Shown piece by piece: positions 1 to 8,814 of a DNA stretch of 64,000 nucleotides; position 1 is the first letter of the stretch, and every line of letters starts with the position of its first letter. The stretch lies in NCBI RefSeq assembly GCF_017939745.1, contig NZ_JAGKQQ010000002.1, forward strand, positions 434,001 through 498,000, in the 5' to 3' direction. The notes below the pieces were generated by a model that worked only from the letters and a program-made list of their open reading frames with translations, was not told the DNA's origin and made no database searches. The translations under genes and the position numbers were made by a program. This stretch comes from Gemmata palustris. Its GTDB lineage: Bacteria > Planctomycetota > Planctomycetia > Gemmatales > Gemmataceae.

Positions 1-482
1 CGTTCGAGAACAGTGGCAAATTACCCACGTCTGCGCGGATGAAGTCGGCGGTCGCGAGCTACCAGCAATCAATGAAGCAAGCGAGGACCACGTTAGACGC
101 GGCTTACGAGCAGGCAATCAAGGACTTCACCAAGGCCGGGAAGATCGCCCAGGCAGAAGAAACACAGTCCGAATTGCACGACCTTCGTGCCAAAACGGTC
201 GCGACCAAAGAAAACCTCCAGGCGTATCTGGCGAACACGTCGTGGGTCTGGGGCAACTGCAGGCTCAAGGCGAACGGGTATGTCGAGAACAAGGGGTGGG
301 ACTCCGCCGGCCTCGTGACCAAGTGGGAAGCGATTGATCGCCGAACCGTGCTGTTCTCGATCGAAAAAGGGCGCGATGTGAACCGGTTGGCGGTCCTGGT
401 CTTCAACGAAGAATTGACGGAGTTCCAGGGTATCGACTTCAACGGGAAGGACCGAATCCCCGTCAGCAAACGGAAGCCCTAA
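1..482 (+). CDS. secreted-type hypothetical protein, 5' part outside window (paralogue of next gene)
   Basis: The reading frame is open from base 3 to the stop at 480-482, with no stop before the first ATG at 39, so the gene begins before the window. Residues read upstream of that ATG (FENSGKLPTSAR) align with an internal stretch of the next gene (FEAGGTLPTGAH), which shows the ATG at 39 is internal. The visible part has a helical, coiled-coil-like half (SMKQARTTLDAAYEQAIKDF) and a C-terminal half with LVTKWEAIDRRTV and ELTEFQGIDF, shared closely with the neighbour. That C-terminal part may be a small beta-rich domain. I do not recognise the family. The 53-bp gap and same strand suggest a tandem duplication, perhaps co-transcribed. 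Confidence 0.8.
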   Translation, partial: FENSGKLPTSARMKSAVASYQQSMKQARTTLDAAYEQAIKDFTKAGKIAQAEETQSELHDLRAKTVATKENLQAYLANTSWVWGNCRLKANGYVENKGWDSAGLVTKWEAIDRRTVLFSIEKGRDVNRLAVLVFNEELTEFQGIDFNGKDRIPVSKRKP

Positions 483-535
483 CCACATCTCCGATATGGC
501 AGATAGCGGCCCTGTGTGCGCCAGAGGAATCAGTA

Positions 536-1264
536 ATGTTACGGTGCCTGCTCAGTTCAAGCGTCCTCTTCGGGGTGGTCCTGGTGGCTGGCGCGGTAGA
601 TGCCCCCGCCCCACTAACGAAAGCCCGTAAGGACTACCAGGATTCCGTTGAAAAAGCGCGAACCACCTTACTCGACGCATTCGCGTCGGCGATCAAAACA
701 TCCACGAGCAGCGGCGACCTCGACGCGGTCAAGGCGCTCAAATCGGAGAAGGAAGCGTTCGAGGCCGGAGGTACACTTCCCACGGGAGCACACGTGAAAG
801 CTGCGGCCCGGAATTATCGCCTGTCGATGAGGCAGGCCGGGCTCGTGTTTGAAAGGGCCGCGGACCAAGTAATCAAAGATCTGACAAAGGCCGGCAAACT
901 GACCGAAGCGCAAGCCACACAAGCGGAACTCAAAGAGTTCCGCATGCGGTCCCCGACGACGGGGGCGCGCACAACAGAAGTGGAGACCAAGGAAGATCTC
1001 CAAAACTACCTGCCGGAAACGGTGTGGGACTGGGGCACGGGGCTGAAACTGCGCGCCGACGGGCTCCTCGAGCAGAGGGAATGGACCGCCAACTCGCTCG
1101 TCACCAAGTGGGAAGCGGTGGACCGCCGCACAATCGTCCTCTGGGTCGAAAAGGGACGAAAGTCCGACCGCACCGCGATCCTGACGTTCAACGAAGACCT
1201 GACCGAGTTCCAGGGATTCGGTTTTGATGGCGGGCGCCTAGGCGTCATGAAGCGCAAGCCGTGA
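536..1264 (+). CDS. secreted hypothetical protein, tandem paralogue
   Basis: This 242-residue protein starts at an ATG with an AGAGGAAT ribosome site 7-8 bases upstream. Residues 1-20 form a signal peptide (LLSSSVLFGVVLVAGAVDA). A helical region with two similar units follows: 'KARKDYQDSVEKARTTL' near residue 30 and 'AARNYRLSMRQAGLVFERA' near residue 90, so the helical part may itself be an internal duplication. The C-terminal ~90 residues match the preceding gene (LVTKWEAVDRRTI, DLTEFQGFGF). Only this copy shows its N-terminus. Function is unknown; export to periplasm or surface is inferred. The following DUF1501 gene begins 66 bases after the stop. Confidence 0.85.
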   Translation: MLRCLLSSSVLFGVVLVAGAVDAPAPLTKARKDYQDSVEKARTTLLDAFASAIKTSTSSGDLDAVKALKSEKEAFEAGGTLPTGAHVKAAARNYRLSMRQAGLVFERAADQVIKDLTKAGKLTEAQATQAELKEFRMRSPTTGARTTEVETKEDLQNYLPETVWDWGTGLKLRADGLLEQREWTANSLVTKWEAVDRRTIVLWVEKGRKSDRTAILTFNEDLTEFQGFGFDGGRLGVMKRKP

Positions 1265-1330
1265 TTGGAACTGCGGTCGACCCCACCACCGTGCCCGGCC
1301 CATTGGCCGGGTGCTCATTCGGGAGCGGCA

Positions 1331-2650
1331 ATGCCCGCAACGTTCTGCGACGGACTCTCCCGGCGCGATGCGCTCCGTGTCGGCACCGCGTCCCTCTTCG
1401 GTTCCGCACTCGGTTTGCCGCAACTGCTGCGCGCGTCGGCCGGGGCGAAAACGAAGAAGGACGTGTCGCTGATCTTCATCTTCCTGCACGGCGGGCAGAG
1501 CCACCTCGACACGTTCGACCTCAAGCCGGATGCGCCGGCCGAGTTCCGCGGCGATTTCAGCCCCGCGAAGACCAAGGTTCCCGGGCTCCAGATTTGCGAC
1601 CTGTTGCCGAAGGTTGCCGGGCAGGTCGACAAGTTCTCGCTCGTCCGCTCGTTCCGCCACCACAATTCGGACCACGGCCCGGCCGACCACTACATCCTCA
1701 CGGGGTACTTCCCCACGGCCGGATTCAACCCGAGCCTCAGCCCGAACAACCAGCGCCCGTGCGTCGGTTCCGTCGTGTCGAAGAAGCTCGGCCCCAAAGG
1801 GTCCGTGCCGGCCTACGTCGCGCTGCCGAAAGTTCACCCGAGCGGCGGACCCGCCTACCTCGGTGCGAACCACGCGCCCTTTGTGATCGACGCCGACCCC
1901 AGCGCGCCGAACTTCAGCGTGCCGGACCTCGTGCCTCCGCCGGCCATCGCGAGTAGCCGCCTCGACGACCGCAAAAAGCTGCTCGAAACCGTGGACCGGT
2001 TCCACAAGAGCGCGGAAGTGAAAGCGAACCCCGCGGCCGGCGCGCTCACCGCGTTCCGCGACAAGGCGTTCGACCTGATGACGTCGCGGCAAGCGAAGGA
2101 AGCATTCAACATCCACGCCGAAGGAGACAAGCTCCGCGACGAGTACGGGCGCCACTCGCTCGGCCAGTCGTGCCTCATGGGGCGCCGACTGGTAGAAGCG
2201 GGCGTGCGGTGCGTGACCATCGACCACTCGAACTGGGACACGCACGACGGCAACTTCGCGGTGCTGAAGAACTCACTGCTCCCGATGTACGATTCCGCCA
2301 TCAGCACGCTGTTCCGCGACCTCTCCGACCGCGGGTTACTCGATTCGACGATGGTGGTGGTGACGGGCGAGTTCGGGCGCACGCCGCGGATCAACAAGAA
2401 CGCGGGGCGGGACCATTGGGGGCCGGCGTTCACGGTGCTGCTCGGCGGCGGGGGCATCAAGCCGGGTGTGGTCGTGGGCAAGACCGACGCCCGCGCCGAG
2501 AAGCCGGCGAGCGATCCTTACGGACCCGAAGACCTGTTCGCGACGATGTACACGTGCATGGGTATCGACCCGAAAGACGAAGCCCACACACCCGACGGCC
2601 GACCCATTGCGCTGGTCAACAACGGCAAAGTGATGAGCGAACTGGTGTAA
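1331..2650 (+). CDS. DUF1501 family (sulfatase-like) exported protein
   Basis: This 439-residue protein belongs to the DUF1501 group of alkaline-phosphatase-fold proteins that is expanded in planctomycetes. The frame is open from a TTG at 1265, but I chose the ATG at 1331 because it has GGGAGCGG just upstream and gives a Tat-type start (SRRDALRVGTASLFGSALG). Family marks are LIFIFLHGGQSHLDTFDLKP near residue 50, GEFGRTPRINKNAGRDHWGP near residue 345, and the C-terminal DPKDEAHTPDGRP. Members are thought to act outside the cytoplasm, possibly in sulfated-polysaccharide use, but no reaction is established. Here the gene stands without the usual DUF1549/DUF1553 partner. Confidence 0.9.
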   Translation: MPATFCDGLSRRDALRVGTASLFGSALGLPQLLRASAGAKTKKDVSLIFIFLHGGQSHLDTFDLKPDAPAEFRGDFSPAKTKVPGLQICDLLPKVAGQVDKFSLVRSFRHHNSDHGPADHYILTGYFPTAGFNPSLSPNNQRPCVGSVVSKKLGPKGSVPAYVALPKVHPSGGPAYLGANHAPFVIDADPSAPNFSVPDLVPPPAIASSRLDDRKKLLETVDRFHKSAEVKANPAAGALTAFRDKAFDLMTSRQAKEAFNIHAEGDKLRDEYGRHSLGQSCLMGRRLVEAGVRCVTIDHSNWDTHDGNFAVLKNSLLPMYDSAISTLFRDLSDRGLLDSTMVVVTGEFGRTPRINKNAGRDHWGPAFTVLLGGGGIKPGVVVGKTDARAEKPASDPYGPEDLFATMYTCMGIDPKDEAHTPDGRPIALVNNGKVMSELV

Positions 2651-2684
2651 GGAATAGCCAGCCGGAATAATCTGCTGACGGGGG

Positions 2685-3245
2685 ATGATCGTGGCTGTAA
2701 CCGTGGAGGAGATCGATCAGGCGTTGTCCGCGTACCTGTCGTCCGGCCCGTTCATGGATTTTGAGCTCCAACAACATCGATGGGAACGTTGGCTCGCGCA
2801 ATTGACTAGCGAAGACTTGCCTCTATTGGTGCAAGAGACTATCCAACGTCTGAATCGGCTAAATCGCTTTGACACTTCTGATCTCTGGCTCCTGTATCTT
2901 CTGATCTGCTTGAGTCAAGCAGGGAGTCGCGATCCTGAAATGTACATTAACCAGGCGGATAATTACCGCCGAACGCACTATCGATCGATCTTTTTCAGTA
3001 CGGTGGGCGAGTTATTTTCGGAAGACGCGATCGATTGGCTCATAGCTGTTCTGGAACACGAGACGCTTAGCCCTGACGAAATCAAACTAGCAGCACAATC
3101 ATCATTTTTCATATGCACGTGCGATGATGATCGATCGATCCTGACTCAATTTATCACATCCCCACCACTCGCGCAATCAAAATTACTAACGATCATTGGC
3201 AACATTAGACTCCAGATCGACGAAGATATCGCGACCCAAGATTGA
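2685..3245 (+). CDS. orphan cytoplasmic protein of low GC
   Basis: An acidic, helix-rich protein of about 186 residues with no signal peptide and no family I recognise. It is rich in Leu, Ile and Asp (LQQHRWERWLAQLTSEDLPL, LIAVLEHETLSPDEIKLAAQ), and the helices could be HEAT-like. Its DNA is clearly poorer in GC than the flanking genes, with runs such as TCATTTTTCATATG, suggesting later arrival. The ATG at 2685 lies directly against GGGGG; the GTG at 2691 would be at a better distance from that site and may be the true start. The stop falls 23 bases before the next ATG. Confidence 0.7.
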   Translation: MIVAVTVEEIDQALSAYLSSGPFMDFELQQHRWERWLAQLTSEDLPLLVQETIQRLNRLNRFDTSDLWLLYLLICLSQAGSRDPEMYINQADNYRRTHYRSIFFSTVGELFSEDAIDWLIAVLEHETLSPDEIKLAAQSSFFICTCDDDRSILTQFITSPPLAQSKLLTIIGNIRLQIDEDIATQD

Positions 3246-3268
3246 GTCTACACGAAAAAGGCTACAGC

Positions 3269-5413
3269 ATGTTCCGCGTACTATTTCTGAGTATTTTCTC
3301 GCTATTTTTGTGCATTTCTGTCGTTTTTGCCAACCCGCCCGCGGTGAGTTACATCTTCCCGGCCGGAGCGCAGCGCGGAACGTCCGTTGATGTCCGCGTA
3401 GGCGGGTTATTTCTTTACGACAAACCGGCATTTGAATTAACCGGATTGGGGGTCACTCACTCACCGCACCTCGCACCCGCGAAGCGCGTGTGGTTCGAGG
3501 GACCGCTCCTTCCACTCACCGAATCACAGCAACAAGAAGATTACCCGGCCGACACGCGCGGGAACGTTGCGATTACAAAAGATGCGCCCCTGGGTCCGCG
3601 CCGCGTGCGAGTGTTTACGGCGCAAGGTGGGGCCGGCGGGCCGCGATTCGTGGTCGGCGAACTGCCCGAAGTGGTGGAGCAAGAAACGGACGGCGACCAG
3701 ATCCCCGCACCCATCAAACTGCCCGTCACGGCGAACGGGCGCATCTTTCCGCGCGAAGACATCGATCTGTGGGAGTTCGACGCGGAGGCCGGCACTGCGA
3801 TTACTGCACTCGTTCACGCGCAGTCGATCAACTCGCCACTCGTATCGAGGCTGGACATCCTCGACGCGAAGGGCACCGTCGTCGCGGAGCAGATGCTTCA
3901 CCCGTGCGTCGGCACGGACGCCTCGGTGAAGTTCACGCCGAAGGTGGCCGGGAAGTACCGCGTGCGCGTCACCGACGCCCGCGCGCTCGGTGGTCCCGCA
4001 TACGTGTACCGGCTCACGATCACCGCAGAGAACGTGCCGGAGTTCCATTACCCACTCCGCGCGAAGCCGGACGGGTTGAAGGACGCACTCGACGCGGCCC
4101 CGGTGTTACAAGCTCCGATCGCACTGAACGGTCGGATCGAGCGCCCCGGCGCCGTCAACGAATGGAAACTCGATCTGAAGAAAGCCGGGAGCTACACCTT
4201 CGACCTACAAGCCCGGCGCCACGAGTCGCCGCTGTGTGGTGTGGTCACGATTTTCGACGCAACCGGCAAGGAACTGAAGCGCGCGGAAGGCGCCGAAAAC
4301 AGTGACGCCGCGCCGTTCGCGTTCGACCCACCGGCCGACGGCGTTTACACGGTAAAAGTGGGCGAGAAGTTCCGCGGGCGCGCGGGGGCGAACTTCGTGT
4401 ACCGGCTGCGCGTGCTGGACGCGCCCGAGAAGATAACCCCCGGTTTCCAACTCGCGCTCGCCAGCGACGTGTTCACGCTACCGCGTGCGGGTACGCTCAA
4501 GGTGAAGGTGACCGCCGAGCGATTCGGCACGTTTCAGGGGCCGATCATTGTGAGCGCGGCGGATTTGCCGAAGGGTATCACCGCGCCCGCGATCCGCATT
4601 GCCGCGAATCAGCCGAACGCCGATCTGGTACTCACCGCGAGCGCGGACGCAGCCATTGCCACACACCCGCTCCGCTTGACCGGCCTCGGGGTCGCCGGGT
4701 TGATAGCGTATCGCAGCGACACAACCGACGCGCGGCTCGCGGTCGCGCTCCCGACGCCGTTCAAGATCATTGACCAGTACGTGATGACCAGCGCGCCGCG
4801 CGGCGAAACGTACCACCGCAAGTACACGATCGACCGCGGCGGCTTCGACGGCCCGATTCAGGTGCAGCTCGCGGACCGCCAGGCGCGACACCTGCAGGGC
4901 GTCACCGGACCGGTTCTCACGCTGAAGCCGGGCGAAACCGAGTTCGCGTACCCCGCGTTCCTCCCACCGTGGATGGAGATGGGGCGCACGTGTCGCGTGT
5001 GCGTGATGGCGACCGCAAAGGTGCGCGACCCGATCGACGGGCGCGAGCACACCGTCAGCTTCAGTTCCGTGGAGCAGAATCAGCAAATGATCGTGGTCGT
5101 CGGTCCCGGGCGCCTGGACGTGGGCGCGGAGAAGACCAGCGTCCTCGCAGAAGGCGAAGTGAAGCTCGCGGTGAAGATCAGCCGGAGCAAGAACCTGAGC
5201 GGCCCGGCGACTGTGGAGTTGGTTTTGCCCGAGCACGTGAGGGGAGTGACTGTGGCAAAGTTAGTGGTCGCGGCCGACAAGGGCGACGGCGAACTCGTGC
5301 TGAAGTTCGCACCGAACGCCGGTCCGTTCAACGCGCCTCTTGTCGTGAAAGCCACCGTGCAAACAGACACCGGCCCGGTGACTTCCGAGACGAAGGTCGA
5401 AGCAGTTCGCTGA
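3269..5413 (+). CDS. large secreted protein with PPC (pre-peptidase C-terminal) domains
   Basis: A 714-residue exported protein. The frame extends to a TTG at 3242, but the ATG at 3269 opens directly on a strong signal peptide (LFLSIFSLFLCISVVFA). The start of the mature protein, 'NPPAVSYIFPAGAQRGTSVD', is typical of planctomycete secreted proteins. Two PPC-like beta domains can be seen: residues ~165-260 (DIDLWEFDAEAGTAITALVH) and ~285-380 (VNEWKLDLKKAGSYTFDLQA, VYTVKVGEKFRGR). The rest looks like further beta-sandwich modules. No catalytic domain is visible. PPC domains elsewhere help secretion or substrate binding; here the role is unknown. Confidence 0.85.
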   Translation: MFRVLFLSIFSLFLCISVVFANPPAVSYIFPAGAQRGTSVDVRVGGLFLYDKPAFELTGLGVTHSPHLAPAKRVWFEGPLLPLTESQQQEDYPADTRGNVAITKDAPLGPRRVRVFTAQGGAGGPRFVVGELPEVVEQETDGDQIPAPIKLPVTANGRIFPREDIDLWEFDAEAGTAITALVHAQSINSPLVSRLDILDAKGTVVAEQMLHPCVGTDASVKFTPKVAGKYRVRVTDARALGGPAYVYRLTITAENVPEFHYPLRAKPDGLKDALDAAPVLQAPIALNGRIERPGAVNEWKLDLKKAGSYTFDLQARRHESPLCGVVTIFDATGKELKRAEGAENSDAAPFAFDPPADGVYTVKVGEKFRGRAGANFVYRLRVLDAPEKITPGFQLALASDVFTLPRAGTLKVKVTAERFGTFQGPIIVSAADLPKGITAPAIRIAANQPNADLVLTASADAAIATHPLRLTGLGVAGLIAYRSDTTDARLAVALPTPFKIIDQYVMTSAPRGETYHRKYTIDRGGFDGPIQVQLADRQARHLQGVTGPVLTLKPGETEFAYPAFLPPWMEMGRTCRVCVMATAKVRDPIDGREHTVSFSSVEQNQQMIVVVGPGRLDVGAEKTSVLAEGEVKLAVKISRSKNLSGPATVELVLPEHVRGVTVAKLVVAADKGDGELVLKFAPNAGPFNAPLVVKATVQTDTGPVTSETKVEAVR

Positions 5414-5420
5414 GTTTTTT

Positions 5421-5516
5421 AAGTCCCAAGTCGTAAGGTCGAAAGTCGTAAAGTCGAAGACATTCCCTTGTTGAGCGTTTTCGACTTTATGACTTGGGAC
5501 CTTACGACTTGGGACT
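5421..5516. repeat. inverted repeat between convergent genes, likely terminator
   Basis: Perfect 19-bp arms (5422-5440 and 5498-5516) continue inward as a second near-perfect pair (about 5443-5458 with 5480-5495, one mismatch), leaving a loop of roughly 20 bases. The arms are built from repeated AAGTCGTAA/GGTCGAAAG words. The structure lies exactly between two convergent genes, and its right arm supplies the last codons and stop of the minus-strand gene. A role as bidirectional terminator or mobile palindrome is inferred. Confidence 0.8.
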
Positions 5517-6260
5517 CTCCTGGAAGGGCTTCACGCTGAGCCGTGTTTGGTGCGATTCGACCGCTTTGCCGTCGATCGTTTTGCCCTGGAAGTAGTCCTT
5601 CTGCCACCCGCGGGCCACGGCCTCGGGGTTCTGGGTGGTCAGTCCCACAAGGAACCCGCTGCGGCTCTCTTCCCACTGCTTGTACTGCTTTTGGAGTTCC
5701 GGTTCAGTTTCGATCGGCACCACGCGCGGGACGAAGCCCTCGATGAGCCCGCGCGGTACCGGCACGAGCATACAGAACGGGTCGCCCTGCTCGAACCGGA
5801 CCCACTCGCACACGCGCGTCATTTTCCAGTTCATCGTGAACGTGGACGCGAGCCAGTCCGTTTCCACGACGCCTTCGAGCGGCTGGACGCCGTCCTTGAT
5901 CCAGTTCGCCGGCCCCTTCACCCACAGGTTGATTCCCGGGGGCGTGCGGAACAAAAACGGGATCGTGAACGTGATGACGCCGCTCCCGAAGTGACTCACG
6001 ATGCGGTTGTCGGGGCGGTCGAAGCGCAATTCCAGGTCGCCCTTCCCCGGCCCCCCGTACCAGTACGCCTCGAACCCGACCGGGCTTCGCAGCACCCACC
6101 CGCACTGGTTGGCGATGACCAGCGGCAGGCACCGGTACGGGTGCCGCTGGTGCGCGCCGTCCATCCAGTCGCGCGGGATCGGCGCCGGCTCCGGGAACAC
6201 GTCCGCCGGCTGGTTCGGGTGCAGCGAATAGGCGATCAGTTCGTTCGCGTTCTCTGGCAT
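5502..6260 (-). CDS. DUF6065 family protein
   Basis: A 252-residue cytoplasmic protein. The frame is open to 6314, but the ATG at 6260 (MPENANELIAYSL) fits the family, and the upstream extension is encoded by a palindromic repeat. Recognisable family features are an N-terminal LIAYSLHP, then DWMDGAHQRHPYRCLPLVIA, NQCGWVL and FEAYWYGG, then TFTIPFLFRTPPGINLWVKG. The function of DUF6065 is unknown; members occur singly in varied bacteria, sometimes near natural-product genes. The stop codon and last five residues (ESPKS) lie within the inverted repeat shared with the 3' side of the convergent PPC gene. Confidence 0.75.
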   Translation of the reverse strand: MPENANELIAYSLHPNQPADVFPEPAPIPRDWMDGAHQRHPYRCLPLVIANQCGWVLRSPVGFEAYWYGGPGKGDLELRFDRPDNRIVSHFGSGVITFTIPFLFRTPPGINLWVKGPANWIKDGVQPLEGVVETDWLASTFTMNWKMTRVCEWVRFEQGDPFCMLVPVPRGLIEGFVPRVVPIETEPELQKQYKQWEESRSGFLVGLTTQNPEAVARGWQKDYFQGKTIDGKAVESHQTRLSVKPFQESPKS

Positions 6261-6278
6261 GGGTCCATCCTGAAACAG

Positions 6279-6366
6279 CGTGGAGCGCGGAACGCGGAGT
6301 CGGAGTGAAGACAAAAGCGTTCAGCGCCTCCGTCTTCACTCCGCGCTCCGCGTTCCGTGCTCCGCG
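6279..6366. repeat. imperfect inverted repeat between purF and the DUF6065 gene
   Basis: Arms of about 34 bp (6279-6312 and 6332-6366) pair with a few mismatches around the word CGCGGAACGCGGAG, with a 19-base loop. The repeat sits in the 110-bp gap downstream of purF on the minus strand and could end or attenuate that transcript. It is unrelated in sequence to the other palindromes in the window. Confidence 0.75.
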
Positions 6367-6370
6367 TTTC

Positions 6371-7993
6371 TTACGTCCGCCCGTTGTCGTTTACCGAGCA
6401 CATGAAGGGTTCGTTCGGGCGCTCGTAGGTGCGCCCGTCCGTGTCGCCGACCGCGTGTTTGCGGAGCGAGAGCTGGTACATTTGCTCCCCGGCCGGGGTC
6501 GGGTAGTCGCCCGTGATGCACGCCCGGCACAGGGTCGATGTGGGCAGGTCGATGCACCGCGCGACCGCGTCCACCGGGAGGTAGAACAGCGAGTCCGCGC
6601 CCAGCGATTTCGCCATCGCGTCCTGTTCGGCGACCGTCGGCACCTTACCCGCCATGAACTTCGGCGCGAACAGCTCTTTCACGGTGCTCATGTCGATGCC
6701 GTAGAAGCACGGCGACAGGATCGGCGGGCACGCGACGCGCACGTGGATCTCGGCCGCGCCGCCCTGGTCCCGCAAGTGCTTGAGCAGGCTCTGCAGGGTC
6801 GTGCTGCGGACGATCGAGTCCTCGACGAGCAGCACCTTCTTGCCGTGCAGCACCTCGCGCAGCGGCGTGAACTTGAGCCGCACCTTGTCCGCGCGGTTCC
6901 CGCCCTCGATAAACGTGCGGCCGATGTACCGGTTGCGGATCAGCCCTTCCACGCTCGGAATGCCGAGCGAAAACGCCATCGCGTCGGCCGCGGCCTTGCC
7001 GGTGTCCGGGACCGGCACGACCACCGTTTCGGACGGGTCGAGCGGGACGCGGTTCAGCTCGCGCTCCTGCTTGGCGAGTTCGTGCCCCAACCGCGCGCGG
7101 CTCAGGTACACGCTCCGCTCGTCGAGCGTGCTGGCCACGTTCGCGAAGTAGATCCACTCGAAGAAGCAGTGCGCGGTGCGCTTGCTCTCCGCGAACCGGT
7201 GGACGCTCAGTTCCCCGTTCTGGATGAGGATCAGCTCCCCGGGCGCCAGCGACTTGATGCTCGCCTGGCGGAACCCGAGGTTCTGGAGCGCGACGCTCTC
7301 GCTGGCGGCCCCGAACATCGGGCCGTCCTGCGCGTACACCAGCGGGCGGATGCCGACCGGGTCGCGGAGCACCACCATGTCGCCCATCGCGTTCAGGAAC
7401 GTCAGGTTGTACGCCCCGTCGAACTTGGTCGCGAGCCGGCGGAACACGTCCACGAGGTCGGGGCGCTGGCCGCCCCGCATCTCGTGGGCGATGTAGTGCA
7501 TGATGACTTCGGTGTCGTTGTCCCGCGTGAGGTGGTAGTCGTGGTTCTGGAGGAGCTGGGTGCGGAGCTCGGCGAAGTTGGTGAGTTGGCCGTTGAACGC
7601 GAACGCGAACCACTTCCATTTACACCCGTCCCGCCGCTCGAACGGCTGGGCGTAACTGCGGGTCTGGCCCCCGCAGGTGGCGTACCGGGTGTGCCCGATC
7701 GCGGCCCGGCCCGCGTAGTCCTCCATGATGGAGGCGTACTTGGCCGGTTCGTTGATCCGAAACGCCTCAATGACAGTACCGATGTCCTTGTACGTGTCGA
7801 TGAGCTTGTCGCGCTCCGGGTTGTAGGTCGCCATCCCGGCTGCGAGTTGCCCGCGGTTCTGGAGGTCGAGGAGCATCCGCGGCATCAGCCGGGACACTTG
7901 GTCGGGTGCGCCGGTCCAAACCGGCGACTTGTCCCCGTTCTGGGGAAGGTAATACAACGCCGCCACGCCACATTCGTGGTGCAACTCGTCCAT
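6371..7993 (-). CDS. purF: amidophosphoribosyltransferase (purine synthesis, first step)
   Basis: Catalyses PRPP + glutamine to 5-phosphoribosylamine. The product is 540 residues. I start at the ATG at 7993 because it gives MDELHHECGVAAL: a short propeptide and then Cys8, the Ntn-type glutamine-hydrolysing nucleophile, as in the Bacillus-type enzymes. Glutaminase marks are GHTRYAT, FAFNGQLTN and LTRDNDTEV. The phosphoribosyl-binding motif is VLLVEDSIVRSTTL. Cysteines at CFFEWIYFAN, VACPPILSPCFYG and STLCRACITG fit the iron-sulfur type. It is a single cytoplasmic gene with no purine genes beside it. A longer upstream frame lacks homology and was not used. Confidence 0.95.
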   Translation of the reverse strand: MDELHHECGVAALYYLPQNGDKSPVWTGAPDQVSRLMPRMLLDLQNRGQLAAGMATYNPERDKLIDTYKDIGTVIEAFRINEPAKYASIMEDYAGRAAIGHTRYATCGGQTRSYAQPFERRDGCKWKWFAFAFNGQLTNFAELRTQLLQNHDYHLTRDNDTEVIMHYIAHEMRGGQRPDLVDVFRRLATKFDGAYNLTFLNAMGDMVVLRDPVGIRPLVYAQDGPMFGAASESVALQNLGFRQASIKSLAPGELILIQNGELSVHRFAESKRTAHCFFEWIYFANVASTLDERSVYLSRARLGHELAKQERELNRVPLDPSETVVVPVPDTGKAAADAMAFSLGIPSVEGLIRNRYIGRTFIEGGNRADKVRLKFTPLREVLHGKKVLLVEDSIVRSTTLQSLLKHLRDQGGAAEIHVRVACPPILSPCFYGIDMSTVKELFAPKFMAGKVPTVAEQDAMAKSLGADSLFYLPVDAVARCIDLPTSTLCRACITGDYPTPAGEQMYQLSLRKHAVGDTDGRTYERPNEPFMCSVNDNGRT

Positions 7994-8178
7994 GTCACCG
8001 CCGGGTAGAAAAGAAGGGCGGGGCGCGCTGGCCCCTGATTCAGAATATAAGTCGGTGTAGGTTTCGTGAACAATCTCATCCCCGGGCACGTTCGTCGGAA
8101 TCTCGCGGCACGGGTCACCGTTCCGACCGGTTGCCCGGTTCGCGCCGCGCGGCAGACTCAACAAATTCGAGGGTTACA

Positions 8179-8814
8179 ATGTTCCGAACGATTCTCCCGG
8201 CGGCACTATTCGCGCTGCTTACGATCGGCTCGGCCCCACTCACCGCCGAAGACAAAAAAGACAAACCGCGGGCCGATCCGCCCGCCACGCCGCTCGAACT
8301 GTCCCTAACCGGTACGACGACGACGTACACCCTCGACCTCGGCGGTCGGACCACGGACGAACTCAAAAACCTGATTGAGTCCGCAGCAAAAACCGGCAAA
8401 CGGCCACCCGCTGCGCCGGCAGTAGACCTTAGCATCGAAATCAAAAACACGTCCGATAAGCCCGTCACGGTGTGGGTAACTGGTGACCCGGTGGTACTTA
8501 CCTGTACCCTCCGGGGGAAGGGGGCCTTAAACGTTGCCCCGCCACTGGCGTTCACGGAAGAGTTCCGCATCCCGAAAGGGGTAGAAATTGCGGCCGGCAA
8601 GACGCACGTGATTCCGGTGAAAACGCTCGTGAGCGGTTACCGGGGCGCAGCGCACTGGGCGTACTGGCTCGAATCGGGGGAGTACGAATTGACCGCAACG
8701 CTCAAGACGGGCATGAACCCGGCCCCGAAAGGCGCAAAGGACGCGAACGACGGCTTCGGCTCGGTGACGCTCACGAGCGCCCCGCTGAAACTCACGGTTG
8801 AGGCGAAGAAGTAA
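8179..8814 (+). CDS. secreted hypothetical protein
   Basis: A 211-residue protein from the ATG at 8179 (upstream CGAGGGTT). It opens with a signal peptide (ILPAALFALLTIGSAPLTAE) and a short charged, Pro-rich linker. The rest is predicted beta-rich with VDLSIEIKNTSDKPVTVWVT, FRIPKGVEIAAGKTH and GEYELTATLKTGM, which resembles intracellular-proteinase-inhibitor-like or Ig-like folds used for binding. No catalytic motif was seen. It is divergent from purF, with 185 bp between the two starts that must hold both promoters. Function unknown. Confidence 0.8.
   Translation: MFRTILPAALFALLTIGSAPLTAEDKKDKPRADPPATPLELSLTGTTTTYTLDLGGRTTDELKNLIESAAKTGKRPPAAPAVDLSIEIKNTSDKPVTVWVTGDPVVLTCTLRGKGALNVAPPLAFTEEFRIPKGVEIAAGKTHVIPVKTLVSGYRGAAHWAYWLESGEYELTATLKTGMNPAPKGAKDANDGFGSVTLTSAPLKLTVEAKK

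Noticed and set aside
6305..8008. Long plus-strand open frame across purF
   Set aside because: Antisense to a fully conserved purF; the translation is Arg/Val/Ala-rich without any motif.
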